Source: Candidatus Methylomirabilis sp. (GTDB lineage Bacteria; Muiribacteriota; Ozemobacteria; Ozemobacterales; Ozemobacteraceae). Taken from it: DNA of 53,830 bases. The notes beneath the pieces are model-generated. The model saw nothing but the letters and a program-made list of their open reading frames with translations. It had not been told where the DNA came from and did not search any database. Of this stretch, positions 1 through 10,083 are shown one piece after another. Where the stretch lies: positions 1 through 53,830 of the forward strand of contig DYKG01000005.1 of assembly GCA_020722725.1 (NCBI GenBank), read 5' to 3'. Position numbers and translations under genes: made by a program. Position 1 is the stretch's first letter. Each line of letters opens with the position of its first letter.

Positions 1-55
1 AAACGATGAAATCTTTGATCAATACATGTTTTTATCGCTCACCGAGAATTGCTGT

Positions 56-92
56 AAAAAAAAGCCGCACCCGAGGGTGCGGCCAGTTTTTT
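56..92 (-). terminator. Strong intrinsic terminator of the T2SS/surface-protein operon
   Basis: A perfect 9-bp GC-rich stem (GCCGCACCC at 64-72 pairs with GGGTGCGGC at 75-83) is followed on the minus strand by eight U residues (A-run at 56-63). It lies just past the stop codon of the 2668-residue gene. A T-run at 87-92 on the plus side means it could also stop plus-strand transcription. Confidence 0.9.
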
Positions 93-96
93 AGAA

Positions 97-3000
97 TCAG
101 CGGCTTACGGTTTCGCCGGGGAATTTGCTCAGAGTGCCAGAGAGGCTGCTGCCAAGCAATTCACCAGATACCTGGTTAACCGCGGCTTCATTGATCTGAT
201 CGCTGGTAAGACCAGCGTTTTTCAGCTGAATCCAGCCGATCAGGAAAGCCAGGTCGCTGTCGGTAAGAGCCACGTCACCGTTAAGGTCATCGAGTGAGGT
301 GTTCGGTACAATGGTAACGGTGAAAGTCTGAGACTTCAGCAGGTCACCAGCAACTGTGTTAACATTTTCTGCGGTGATCTGATCATCGGCAACACCGGCG
401 TTAACCAGCTGGTTGCGTGCAATCATGGCTGCGATGTCGGGGTCACCAACCTGGCCGTCACCGTTGAAGTCGCAGCGCATGCCTGATGCAGCGCCGGAAA
501 CATTCTTAAGAACGGCAAACTTGGTAAGGTGGTCAACCTTGAAGGTTACATAGCCTTTTTCAGGAACATCATACTGAACTGAACCGTCAACAATACCAAC
601 TTTTGACCAACGATGGTTCACGGTGTCATACCATCTGGGTTCGAGTGAAGTACCTTCTTCATACTTGATGACGATTTCGAACAAACCTTTGTGTTCGCTA
701 CCACCGGCAAAGTTGGTACCACCGAAGTTGAATTCGAAAGCCGGGCCGGCAAATTCCGGAGGATTGTTCGAACCTTCAAGGAGCGAGTCACCAGCGGTCG
801 CAATTTCTTCGGTGATGGTGAAGTTTTCGATGGACGGGTCAAGATAACCCTGGGGAACTGACAGACCAACGGGCAGGACATTGCCGTTGGCATCAGTCGT
901 ATTCGCTGAGAAACCATTGGCAGAAAGCGGATCAACTTCATATTCCCTGCGGAATACCGCGCCACCGACCATTTCGAATTCACCAATCGACACTTTATTG
1001 CCGTTGTTGGCAGTATCGTAAGATACGGTAGCGACCACAACCGGTTGGTTCGGAATAGTGTTTACCAATCGCATGCTGGTCAATCTGCCACCAATAAGGT
1101 CAACTGGGGTAGCATCGCCGAGACGTTCAGTTTCATCGATCTTGAGTCCGAGTCTTGCCTGATAAACCGGCTGATTGAAATCGAACACGCCCCTGACGTT
1201 GAGCAAGTCAGGATTGGTTTCGTGAGCACTTACAAACCCAGTGTAAAAGACTTTTGGATTGGCCTTTTCCATGGTAATAACTGCAGAAGCAACACCGGTA
1301 TTATTAGCTGCGGGAAGAGTATAAATGAAGGGCTTGTGATAGAACGCTTTGGCTCTGAAGTTTATATCTTTTCCGGTGGGAACAGTTGAGAACTGAACGC
1401 GTCCGGTTTCATCGGTCATCTGGGTTTCACCAACCGTCCAGACCAGTGCTTCGGGACTTTCTTTGAAGACCATGGCCACTTCAGCACCGATAAGGGCAGC
1501 ACCACCATCTAAGCTCTTCAGAGTTGCTTCGAAACGGCCCACAGAGGCGTCGAGTTCGATGTTACCAAGGTTGATGTCGGCTTCGAGCTTAACACCATCG
1601 GTTGCAATGCCGGCAAATTCAACGACTCTTCTGGGCCGGAAACCAGGTTTCTGAATTTCGAGCTGAGCCAGGAACAATTCGCCGGCAGGCAGGAAGAACG
1701 CAAAGTCACCGTTTGCATCAGTTGTTGTAGCAAGCTGTTTGAGGAACAGATTGACTTTGGCAGCCTGAACCGGTGTGGTTGAGCCTTTAAGCAGAACCTT
1801 ACCATAGACCTTCTTAACTGAAGTTCCGAGGGCAAGATCTTTCTTGAGCGGAGTAGCCGCGCTGACGGTAATGACTTCACGGAAGAACTGGACACCGTAC
1901 CTGGCAGTGATTACCTTGATGCGGTAAGTGCCGGCGGGAACGTTCCTGATGAACCATCTGCCATCGATCGGATAGGTGATCGCAGTCGGGAAAGGAGTTG
2001 TTGCGAGAGTAAAGGCAGTTGCATTGCCGACCTTTTCAACGGGATACAGAGCGATTACTGCATCGGCGCGGTTGAACACAGCGGCTGTATCAACAGAATG
2101 TTTCAGGGTTCCTTCTACTACGCCATATTCCGACGGACAGGCAATTCTGGCATCGAGTTCGAACGAACCGGTTCCAACCTGTTCCTGTGAAGGAATTGAC
2201 AGACCAGCCTGCCAGCCCCAGGTAACTATGGACATATTGCCGTTATTTTCTTCTTTGTGAAGAACAAGACCAATGCCGGCTCTGCCAAATCTGGCGAAGA
2301 GCTGGAACGGAGTGTCATTGGTCGGAGGATTGAACGGATCGAAAAACAGTTCGTTTTCACCAATTACGTGCTGCATGAACGAACCTCTGAGAAGTTCTTC
2401 ATCAGATACGACGCGGTTTCCATCGAATGCTACGACGCTGAGACCCATGCCTTCGGGGATACCGTTGGAGAAAGCGCTGATAACAGGTTTATCGAGATTA
2501 GCAATCTGACCGGTTACGCTAACCGCCTTGGCAACGAGAATTGAACCAAGATCGGTAATCTTGCCGGGTTCGACCAGAATGCCCATGCGGAATACGCGAA
2601 CGCGGCCGGGAACCTCGTCGATGCTTAGCATGTAGTTGCCGCCGGGTGCAACACCATTGAGGGTGAAGGTGCCGTCTTCGAGAACTGACCCATAAATCCG
2701 GTTATCGCCAGAAACAATTTCAACCATACCAATCCCGACCGGCTGGCCGTTTTCATCGATCAGGCGACCGACAACCTTACCGGCAACCGGAATTGTGAGG
2801 TTGACTTCCATGAGCCTGGCATTTCCAAAATTCGGAGCGAAGTTCGGAGTTCTGGCAAGACCATAGTCAGTGTTGTTAAGGCTGAAGCTTGATTCAGTTT
2901 TAATGAATGCAACCAGGAACTGGGGAACGTTGTCGAATACGAACTGACCATATTCGTTGGTGTTGGTCCATTTGCCCTGGAGGTAAGCATCCTGCAGACT

Positions 3001-6000
3001 GTAGGTTGTTGGATCGGGAACGTGGATGTTCTGGCGGAATGAGAACCTGCTGTTGGCTGCCACCGGATTGGTAATTTCTTCCATTGGCAGAGTCATTGCC
3101 AGGTTAACCGGAACGTCTTTTACTGCCAGAGGATTGCCATCGGCATCAACGAGCTGACCGACAACTTTGAAACCTTCGGCAAGGTCGATGGACAGCGAAG
3201 CTGCATTTGCCGGGGGAACTTCAACTGCATTAAGAACTTTTGCAGCAAAACCGGGTTCAGCGGGCCAAATCTGGATATCATACTTCTGAGCAGGATCAAG
3301 GCCAAAAAGAACGAAGTCATAGCGGTTTTCCGCATTGGGAACCCTTGCTTCGGCATAAACGGCATTGATGCTGCCGAACTGTTCGAGCAGAGCGTTCTGG
3401 CCGGCGGGTCTGGCTTCAATATAAGCCGGAACATTGAGTGAACCGGCAATTTTGCCACCCTGACCAAGGGTAATGGCAATGCCCTGAGTAGGATCAACAG
3501 CTACGCCATTCACACTGATGGTAGTGCCGTCAAGGCTTACCTTAACCGGAGCACCGGGAGTGAAACCAACGGGAACGATAGCCTGGATGTAGTAATCTAC
3601 GCCATCTTCAGCTTCGAAGAAGAATTCGCCAGTCGGACCGCAGCGGATTTCGTTGTAACCCATGAATGCCGGATAGGGCAGGAAATCCTGACCATCAAGC
3701 AGATCACTGCGGGCTTCAGCTTTTCTCATTACGGCGATAGAAGCATCGAATACTGGAAGCGGAGTAGTGCCATCTGGGCCTACGGGGCCGACAACCTTAC
3801 CATGCACGGAAGTGCCAGGCTGTATATTGATGTTGCAAGTAAGATTAACACCGGGTTCCATTAGAATGCTAATGGTTTTCGGAGCACCGGAGGCGGGAAC
3901 TGCATAACCGTTATAGAAGCCCGGGGGCAGGAAAGCCTGATAGGCTCCATTCAAGGCCGGAATTCTGATCGGTTCAAACGTTTCGCTGGTTGCATCGGCG
4001 CCTTCCGGAATCAGGATGATCGCTCCGTCTATCGGCATACCGCTTAACTGGAAAGTACCGGAAACCTGGTTGAGTTCTCTGAGGATTACGTCAAAGACAC
4101 GACCGGTTGATGGAACAACCACGTTTTCGAAAGCCCTGGTCAGAAATTTTGATCCAGCCTGAGCTTCGTAAACGATACGATAGGCATAATCAACCGGAAC
4201 TTCTACCGGGAAGAATACTTCAGTGTCAACGCCAGGAATAAGCGGCCAGCCAATCAGGCCTGTAGTATTGGTCGGGTCAGATGTGAAAAGCATTTTCACA
4301 TCTGCGGGGCCAGTGATGAGAGCAGTATCCTGCGGGCAATTCACGGTCAAAGGAGCAAGAGCCCTGAATGCCTCATTTCTGACAACATCGGCGTTAACCA
4401 GGAACGGATCAGACAGATGGCGGAACATTGCTTTCCATTGGAATTCAAATGCCCATTTAACGGTTTCGGGCACGAGAGGTTCAAAGGTTTCGTAAGAGAT
4501 AAAGATATATTCTCTGCCGGGTTTTACGTTACCAAAACGGAAAGCACCGTCAACCAGACCGGCGAAGATTGGTCGGTCAGGCTGTGCACCGGTAGTAAAA
4601 CTCAGACAATCCGGCTGACCTCCAACTCTTGGCGGGCCATCAAAAAACATATTCCGTGGCAGAAGAACGCCAAGGTAGCGATTTTCGCGGCCAGCTGGAA
4701 TGTTGGTCGGGTTAATTGTAACGGTTACGGGTTTAAGCCAGGTGAGAACAACCGGTTCAGTTTGACCAACCGGCAGAATTTGCAGTGGGCCCGGGCTGTA
4801 AACTTCGTTCAGATAATTGTTATTACCAAAGGCATCTTTGATTTCGATGCTGGTCCTCTTTTCAAGACCGCGGAAACCATAGGCGAAACCGGCCTGTTCA
4901 TTAGAGAATGCCGGAACGAAAAGGTTCATGCGGCCAAGGTCATCGGACTGCGACCAGGTAAGATACCAGTGAGAAGCGCGGAAATTCTGTTCGGGATCAG
5001 AGAAAAGGAACACGTCACCAGGCGCCTGAGGAAGGACGGCACCAGCAGAATCACGGGTAACCATCGGAATCTTGATCAGAGTTGTCGGATCAAGATTGAT
5101 GGTAACAGTATTTGCCTGATTGGCAACAACGTTGAATTTCTGCAGATAGAAGCGGCGGTCGGGGCCGTCTTCAACGACCAGACCAATCTGGGCAACGCCA
5201 GGAGCCACGAATACCTGAAATTCACCCTTGTCATTGGTGTAGCCCCAGCCTTTGCCTTCGCCCATTTCATTAAGGATCTGGAAGTTGGCGTATTTAACCG
5301 GAGCATTGGCTTCAGTCAGCACGCCATTAACCGGGAACAGGCGCATGATTCTGCCAAGAACCGGGGTAACCTGCTGATTGGGCAGAATGCTGATTTTTGC
5401 AATCGGCGGAGCTTCCCAGGTAAAACCAAGGTCTAATTTAAATTCGGTCGGTTCTGTTGCGACGCCTTCGACGAAAATATCATATTCGCCGGCTTCAAGG
5501 GGAATGAAGGTCGGTTTGTCTGGATGAGCAGAGATCAGGTTACCTTCATTATCGGTAGTGCAGCGGAAAGCCAAGTGACCTCTCCGATACCAACGATCGG
5601 ACATACAGGGCTCATTCATTTCTTCGACGCGACCTTTGGCATGGATCGCAATCTTTAGACCGGGGATACCATTGCCAAGGTCATCAACGATCTTGCCCCT
5701 GGCATAGCCGATAACACCAGTGTTCAGATTCAAAATCACGGGAGCCGAGGCACCGAAAGTGCTGCTGTCATCACTGACTGCAACTTCACGGCGGATAATC
5801 GGCATTGTCTGGATTCCATAATTATACGGAAATGCGTCGAAATCAATATTGTCAAGGTTAAGAGTTACGTCATAAAGACCAGCTTTAATACCGGAAACTC
5901 TGAAGTTTGAACCAGTGATGGTGCCTTTGCGTTCGACAAAAAAGAAATCATCAAATTTGAATTTATCATCAAATATTGAAGTTACAGCAATTCCGACCGG

Positions 6001-8103
6001 TTTGTCGGAACCTATCGGAGCACCATCGACCTGAACAATAGCGTTGAATGAACGGTCTTCAGACAAGAAGACATTGACGTCGAACGGGTTGAGATTGTTA
6101 TGGTTAGCAGGAACGGTAAAATTGCCTTCATAAGGGATAATACCTTCAAGACCAAGAGGAGTTTCTTCTTTAGCAACAAGAGTGAAGCTGGCACCGATTT
6201 CACCACGGAAAACAGCCATATTGCTATTGCCGGTTTCAATCATGTTGTTATCAAAACCGGGATCCCAGTCGCCGCTGCCGAAAGCTCTGTAACCGGGCAT
6301 AACCGGGTCAGAACCAGGAACGGTAGGGCTGAAATACAATCTGGCGCGACCCGTGAACGTAGCAATCTCTCCGTTGTCCTGTTTTACCCAGGCATAGGCG
6401 TGTATATTGGTGAAGTTGCTCAAATCAAGGGGCAGATTGGTTTCAATAGTCTGGCCAACCACACCCTGAATCGGGGCAAAAACCTTATGAGCAGCAGGAT
6501 TGGTAACATCATAAATATCTTCATCATAAGACACTCTGATTACAATCTTCTTGTCAATGCGTGCAAACGGTATAAAAATCTTATCATCGTTCCAGATATA
6601 GCTGCCACTATAAATGGGATATTCACCCAAATAAGCAACGACCGGCCACATCAAAGCACCGGAAGTCGGAGCGTTGGCAATCTGTAGATTTGCCTGAATA
6701 GCAGCAATCTGCGGAAGATTGATATCTTTGGTCAGAGTGCCGACAGTTGAAGCATTATTGATTTCAAATTCAGGAGCAGTGATGTATCCAAAACATTTCC
6801 AGGGGGTGGTGGAGTAATCGATTACGCCAAGATTCTGAAATGCATCATAAGATTTTTTATAAACCCGAATTCGGTAAGTGCCATCATTCAAGCGATGGAA
6901 AAACCTCATGCTTGCGCCAGTAGAACTGACTGTTCCATCAGAAGAAAGCGTGGTGGGATTGCTCTGAACGGGCATCCATTGTTCGAATCCGTTGAGTGTA
7001 ACTTTTTTCTGGATTTCAATGTTTGATTGGCCAAGAGCCGTTTCTTCACCGTCACCGGCGCTGTCGCCCAGCTGAAGGTTAACGGTAAGGCCGATGCCGC
7101 CGGCGAGTTCATAGTCTTTTTCAACCAGATCTTCGGGGTTGGTGAGATCAACATCAGGGTAAAGAGCCGGAGGCGGACCATATTCGCCCAAATCATAGAA
7201 ATTCGGGGCATCATTTACCAGAGCGAAATTTATGTTATACTTGCCAACCGGCAGATAAACAATTTCATTGCCTGAATAGTCAATAGTCAGATTTTCACCA
7301 TAATGAAGCTGGCGTTTGACCAGCTTGGTTCCGGTGGTATCAGGTTCGGTCAGGTTAACTCTGAATTGAGCTTTTTTGAGACTCTGGTGGTTGACCAGAA
7401 TGTCCTTTTCAGTATCATGACCAACCGGGAAACTGTCATTAAACCAGCTGTAGAAGGTTCGAGCAGTGTGGTCATTCCATTTTCCATCGCCGTAGAGTTC
7501 GATATTGATTGGAGTTTCAAAGGGCCAGGCGATATCGAAAGAGGGGGTAGCGTCAGAAATTTCATTGGCAGCGACATGAATGGTTTTAACCTGCCAGGGA
7601 ACGCCGGGCAGGAAAATGTTCATGCCGGCAATCAGCCTGGCAGGGGTGACAACATTGCCATCAACCGTCTGAGGTTTGATATGAAGCAGACAGCCTTCGT
7701 TGAGGTTGATCATCTGCTCAGGAGCAAGTGCATCAGCTTCAAAAAGGTTATAAAACCAGGCATTGGCCACGGCAAAGGCCAGGCGGGAATTGTTGGCAGC
7801 ATTATTCGGCATAACCAGGAAGCCGATATTGGGTTCGGGATTGCTGAGATTGTCAGCAGTTGCGGTTAACCCCGAAAGAACCAGAGAAACTTTACCTTCG
7901 GCATCAGTTACGCCACTAATATTGGTATCGGGGTAGTTTCTATCCCATGCGTAGACTGTGGCGCCGGGAACCGGAACGTTGTGAGAATCAACTACTGCTA
8001 CCGGAAAAGTATTATTGTAAGCAAAGGCGCTGAAAACCGGTAACAGCAACATCAGCGCAAGAAGCACAAAATAATTGCGTTTGTTTGAACAACAATTAAA
8101 CAT
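97..8103 (-). CDS. Giant secreted multi-domain protein with carboxypeptidase-regulatory-like modules and dockerin-like C-terminus
   Basis: 2668 residues. A signal peptide spans about residues 1-28 (hydrophobic LLALMLLLPVFSAFA). The rest is a long series of beta-sandwich modules of the carboxypeptidase regulatory-like/CNA-B kind, visible as repeats of the form GKVVGRLIDENGQPVG followed by DGTFTLNGVAPG; clear examples lie near residues 800, 1430, 1645, 1775 and 2100. The last ~125 residues hold two dockerin-type calcium loops, DFNGDGQVGDPD (about 2543) and DLNGDVALTDSD (about 2604), each followed by a helix. The start is supported by GGAGG eight bases upstream. It sits just downstream of gspM on the same strand, so it may be a substrate or surface partner of the secretion system (inference). 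No enzymatic domain is recognised; an adhesin or structural surface role is the simplest idea. Confidence 0.9.
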   Translation of the reverse strand: MFNCCSNKRNYFVLLALMLLLPVFSAFAYNNTFPVAVVDSHNVPVPGATVYAWDRNYPDTNISGVTDAEGKVSLVLSGLTATADNLSNPEPNIGFLVMPNNAANNSRLAFAVANAWFYNLFEADALAPEQMINLNEGCLLHIKPQTVDGNVVTPARLIAGMNIFLPGVPWQVKTIHVAANEISDATPSFDIAWPFETPINIELYGDGKWNDHTARTFYSWFNDSFPVGHDTEKDILVNHQSLKKAQFRVNLTEPDTTGTKLVKRQLHYGENLTIDYSGNEIVYLPVGKYNINFALVNDAPNFYDLGEYGPPPALYPDVDLTNPEDLVEKDYELAGGIGLTVNLQLGDSAGDGEETALGQSNIEIQKKVTLNGFEQWMPVQSNPTTLSSDGTVSSTGASMRFFHRLNDGTYRIRVYKKSYDAFQNLGVIDYSTTPWKCFGYITAPEFEINNASTVGTLTKDINLPQIAAIQANLQIANAPTSGALMWPVVAYLGEYPIYSGSYIWNDDKIFIPFARIDKKIVIRVSYDEDIYDVTNPAAHKVFAPIQGVVGQTIETNLPLDLSNFTNIHAYAWVKQDNGEIATFTGRARLYFSPTVPGSDPVMPGYRAFGSGDWDPGFDNNMIETGNSNMAVFRGEIGASFTLVAKEETPLGLEGIIPYEGNFTVPANHNNLNPFDVNVFLSEDRSFNAIVQVDGAPIGSDKPVGIAVTSIFDDKFKFDDFFFVERKGTITGSNFRVSGIKAGLYDVTLNLDNIDFDAFPYNYGIQTMPIIRREVAVSDDSSTFGASAPVILNLNTGVIGYARGKIVDDLGNGIPGLKIAIHAKGRVEEMNEPCMSDRWYRRGHLAFRCTTDNEGNLISAHPDKPTFIPLEAGEYDIFVEGVATEPTEFKLDLGFTWEAPPIAKISILPNQQVTPVLGRIMRLFPVNGVLTEANAPVKYANFQILNEMGEGKGWGYTNDKGEFQVFVAPGVAQIGLVVEDGPDRRFYLQKFNVVANQANTVTINLDPTTLIKIPMVTRDSAGAVLPQAPGDVFLFSDPEQNFRASHWYLTWSQSDDLGRMNLFVPAFSNEQAGFAYGFRGLEKRTSIEIKDAFGNNNYLNEVYSPGPLQILPVGQTEPVVLTWLKPVTVTINPTNIPAGRENRYLGVLLPRNMFFDGPPRVGGQPDCLSFTTGAQPDRPIFAGLVDGAFRFGNVKPGREYIFISYETFEPLVPETVKWAFEFQWKAMFRHLSDPFLVNADVVRNEAFRALAPLTVNCPQDTALITGPADVKMLFTSDPTNTTGLIGWPLIPGVDTEVFFPVEVPVDYAYRIVYEAQAGSKFLTRAFENVVVPSTGRVFDVILRELNQVSGTFQLSGMPIDGAIILIPEGADATSETFEPIRIPALNGAYQAFLPPGFYNGYAVPASGAPKTISILMEPGVNLTCNINIQPGTSVHGKVVGPVGPDGTTPLPVFDASIAVMRKAEARSDLLDGQDFLPYPAFMGYNEIRCGPTGEFFFEAEDGVDYYIQAIVPVGFTPGAPVKVSLDGTTISVNGVAVDPTQGIAITLGQGGKIAGSLNVPAYIEARPAGQNALLEQFGSINAVYAEARVPNAENRYDFVLFGLDPAQKYDIQIWPAEPGFAAKVLNAVEVPPANAASLSIDLAEGFKVVGQLVDADGNPLAVKDVPVNLAMTLPMEEITNPVAANSRFSFRQNIHVPDPTTYSLQDAYLQGKWTNTNEYGQFVFDNVPQFLVAFIKTESSFSLNNTDYGLARTPNFAPNFGNARLMEVNLTIPVAGKVVGRLIDENGQPVGIGMVEIVSGDNRIYGSVLEDGTFTLNGVAPGGNYMLSIDEVPGRVRVFRMGILVEPGKITDLGSILVAKAVSVTGQIANLDKPVISAFSNGIPEGMGLSVVAFDGNRVVSDEELLRGSFMQHVIGENELFFDPFNPPTNDTPFQLFARFGRAGIGLVLHKEENNGNMSIVTWGWQAGLSIPSQEQVGTGSFELDARIACPSEYGVVEGTLKHSVDTAAVFNRADAVIALYPVEKVGNATAFTLATTPFPTAITYPIDGRWFIRNVPAGTYRIKVITARYGVQFFREVITVSAATPLKKDLALGTSVKKVYGKVLLKGSTTPVQAAKVNLFLKQLATTTDANGDFAFFLPAGELFLAQLEIQKPGFRPRRVVEFAGIATDGVKLEADINLGNIELDASVGRFEATLKSLDGGAALIGAEVAMVFKESPEALVWTVGETQMTDETGRVQFSTVPTGKDINFRAKAFYHKPFIYTLPAANNTGVASAVITMEKANPKVFYTGFVSAHETNPDLLNVRGVFDFNQPVYQARLGLKIDETERLGDATPVDLIGGRLTSMRLVNTIPNQPVVVATVSYDTANNGNKVSIGEFEMVGGAVFRREYEVDPLSANGFSANTTDANGNVLPVGLSVPQGYLDPSIENFTITEEIATAGDSLLEGSNNPPEFAGPAFEFNFGGTNFAGGSEHKGLFEIVIKYEEGTSLEPRWYDTVNHRWSKVGIVDGSVQYDVPEKGYVTFKVDHLTKFAVLKNVSGAASGMRCDFNGDGQVGDPDIAAMIARNQLVNAGVADDQITAENVNTVAGDLLKSQTFTVTIVPNTSLDDLNGDVALTDSDLAFLIGWIQLKNAGLTSDQINEAAVNQVSGELLGSSLSGTLSKFPGETVSR

Positions 8104-8125
8104 TCACCTAACCTCCATAAAATTT

Positions 8126-8153
8126 GGTATAAGCAAAGAACGTACAACCGCAA
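8126..8153 (-). promoter_or_regulatory. Possible sigma70-type promoter for the giant secreted protein
   Basis: On the minus strand TTGCGG (8148-8153) and TATACC (8126-8131) are 16 bases apart, about 25 bases upstream of the start codon. Matches are only fair, and the gene may instead be read from the gsp operon. The rest of the 8104-8335 spacer is AT-rich with no other clear signal. Confidence 0.3.
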
Positions 8154-8335
8154 GACCAACCGGCCTATTAATTAAAAGAATAGATAATAGCCGCCTCCTT
8201 CTCTCTTTTATTGCTGTCTCAAAGCAATTTAATGCCGCATTTTTTTTCTTGACCATGTAAGTTTAACACTGACGAATTTCAAAAAGCAATAGGCGCAAAA
8301 AAAAAATTCACAGCAGCGCTCGGGCCGGTAGAATA

Positions 8336-8854
8336 TTAATTTCTGGCGGGCAGCCAGGCCTTAAACCGGGTAGAAAGCTGATTGCGGCGTTCATCCCCGG
8401 TCACTTCAAATTCTGCAAGATAAACTCCGGAAGAAGCCACTATGTTTAGCAGGTTCCAGAAAGTCTGTGGGTGAGCGCCATCTAAGCGAATCTGCGCTGC
8501 CGGCTGATCTTTGCCGAAAATATTGATACGGATCCGTGAAAGCACCGGATAAGAGTCGGAAGCATTCAGTCCGCGAAAAACCTGTTCAAGTTCAGGAACC
8601 ACCGCAGAATCGGCCTTGAATTCATACCCGTCGAGCTGGGCTTTAAGCAGAGCGTATTCCTGCAACAGTTTCTGCACTTCGGTTGCTTCGTTGCGCCTGG
8701 TTTCGAGAACCCTCTGCGCCATCTTGAGGCGGTCTTGTAACGGCACGGTAACCAGATACCAGAACAGTACAACCGGCAAAACCAGCGCAAGAATCGATAA
8801 GGCACGCCGGTCGCGGACCGGGCGCTTCTGCCACCAGAGTATCAGCTTTTCCAT
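8336..8854 (-). CDS. gspM: Type II secretion inner-membrane protein GspM
   Basis: 172 residues. A short cytoplasmic N-terminus is followed by one membrane helix (about 20-40, LSILALVLPVVLFWYLV), a coiled coil (about 45-75) and a small periplasmic ferredoxin-like domain, the standard GspM layout. GspM pairs with GspL in the inner-membrane platform. Sequence identity in this family is low, so the call rests on topology, size and being last in the C-to-M order. The start overlaps the end of gspL by 13 bases and has GGAGG just upstream, pointing to coupled translation. Confidence 0.85.
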   Translation of the reverse strand: MEKLILWWQKRPVRDRRALSILALVLPVVLFWYLVTVPLQDRLKMAQRVLETRRNEATEVQKLLQEYALLKAQLDGYEFKADSAVVPELEQVFRGLNASDSYPVLSRIRINIFGKDQPAAQIRLDGAHPQTFWNLLNIVASSGVYLAEFEVTGDERRNQLSTRFKAWLPARN

Positions 8855-10083
8855 TTAGCCTCCATGGCAAACAATACCTGGTCATCATTTCGCCGGGATT
8901 CGGGGGTGGAAACCTTGTCAACCATGCCACTGGCTTCTATCAGCTTTCTAAAATTTTCGAGAGAAGTGAAATCGGCGGCCAGCCCCTGAAATCTGAAGCC
9001 ATCGGCCCGAACTATCAATTTGAGCAGCTTCACCCGAGAATTGAAAGAAACAGAGGCAAGCTGAAGCGTCTGCAGCCACGGGATATTTGGTACCGAATCA
9101 ACCTCCTGAAGACTGTTGTGCGCGTCAGAAATCTTGCGTCGTATCTGGCTGACCGCATCAACCATTGGAACTCCCGGGAAAATACTGGAAAAAGCCCTGG
9201 CTGTTGACTGTCGGGTGCGATCAGCAGCCGATTCATGCAACCGGCATTCGATCCAGAGGAAAAGGTGGCCGAGAAAAACCAGACCGGCCATTAGAGCCGC
9301 CAAAGATATCAGGCCGAAACGCATCGCCTGGATTGTCTTTTTCTGGTGATACCCTGACAGATCGAAGTTTTCGCCGTTTTCCAGCAAAGACTGTAGACAA
9401 ACGAAAATCTTCTGCGAATTCGCGGCAAAATCAAATTCTTCTATGCTTTCAACGCCGGCAGCAGCAAGCATCGGGCCCATGGGCAGCGTGGCATCGGCAA
9501 TTATGCGACTCAGGCAGCCATTTTCCAAAAAAATGGCAACGTAACTGCCAGTTGGGGTAGCCGCTTTATAAGCGCGACCATGGGGTAAAAGCAGAAAATC
9601 TGGTATAGCAAGGCGCCAGGCGTGTTCGGATGCAGATACAATTCGTTTGAATTCCGGCGGGAAAGCGATGCCGGAGACGAGAAATCTATTTTGCGGGTCG
9701 ACACCTGGGTCGGCCTCTACAGATTCAGCCTTACAGGCAACAGACCATGAGAAGAGCCAGGTTTCGTTTATTTCGGCATACTGGTCGGCGGCAAGCTGTG
9801 GGATTACGCGGGAGATTTTTACGGGATCGTCGAATGACAGGTCGATCTGGAAGGGCAAACCAGCGGTGGCGGGAAGAATGAGAATATTGCAAACGCCCTT
9901 TAAAAGGGCACTTCGACCCGATAGATCGGGCTCAGTGCCCGTTTCTGGTTGCGGGCCGACATGCGGGTCGGCCCCTACGGGTTCATTGTTGACAGAGAAT
10001 GGAGATAAGGCGGTTGACGAAAGAGAGAACCAGTGCAGTTCTCCGCGAATATCGGCAAAAGCCAGATTAAAAGAATCTTTCAA
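8842..10083 (-). CDS. gspL: Type II secretion inner-membrane protein GspL carrying in-frame palindromic inserts
   Basis: 413 residues from the TTG start at 10083, whose first bases form a TTGA overlap with the gspK stop and which has a GGAG motif five bases upstream; a GTG at 10113 would add ten residues. The N-terminal cytoplasmic half would be the actin-like domain that binds GspE. One membrane helix (FGLISLAALMAGLVFLGHLF) lies near residue 250, followed by a periplasmic domain ending in a ferredoxin-like fold. Odd feature: three stretches of the cytoplasmic domain are encoded by dispersed palindromes (9906-9940, 9949-9981, 9691-9727). They give segments such as VGADPHVGPQ and VEADPGVDPQ without breaking the frame. 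The family call rests on topology, the C-terminal domain and position between gspK and gspM. Confidence 0.85.
   Translation of the reverse strand: MKDSFNLAFADIRGELHWFSLSSTALSPFSVNNEPVGADPHVGPQPETGTEPDLSGRSALLKGVCNILILPATAGLPFQIDLSFDDPVKISRVIPQLAADQYAEINETWLFSWSVACKAESVEADPGVDPQNRFLVSGIAFPPEFKRIVSASEHAWRLAIPDFLLLPHGRAYKAATPTGSYVAIFLENGCLSRIIADATLPMGPMLAAAGVESIEEFDFAANSQKIFVCLQSLLENGENFDLSGYHQKKTIQAMRFGLISLAALMAGLVFLGHLFLWIECRLHESAADRTRQSTARAFSSIFPGVPMVDAVSQIRRKISDAHNSLQEVDSVPNIPWLQTLQLASVSFNSRVKLLKLIVRADGFRFQGLAADFTSLENFRKLIEASGMVDKVSTPESRRNDDQVLFAMEAKWKS
9691..9727. repeat. Family-2 palindromic repeat inside gspL
   Basis: Imperfect inverted repeat (GGGTCGAC at 9695-9702 with GTCGGCCT at 9709-9716). 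It aligns over about 37 bases with the copy at 9949-9981 and encodes VEADPGVDPQN within GspL, near residues 119-131. Confidence 0.75.
9906..9940. repeat. Family-1 palindromic repeat inside gspL
   Basis: Arms GGGCAC (9906-9911) and GTGCCC (9935-9940) flank the core TTCGACCCG...CGGGCTCA that defines this family. It is read in frame in GspL (TEPDLSGRSA, near residues 48-60). A further short palindrome, GCCCTTTAAAAGGGC (9895-9909), abuts it. Confidence 0.85.
9949..9981. repeat. Family-2 palindromic repeat inside gspL
   Basis: Perfect 8-bp stem GGGCCGAC (9953-9960) with GTCGGCCC (9967-9974), followed by CTACG. It lies eight bases from a family-1 copy and encodes VGADPHVGPQ in GspL. The same family-1 plus family-2 order recurs at 30075-30145. 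Confidence 0.8.

Noticed and set aside
4417..5436. 339-codon plus-strand open frame
   Set aside because: Wholly antisense to the giant secreted protein, whose composition, signal peptide and domains are clear; no ribosome site or family resemblance.
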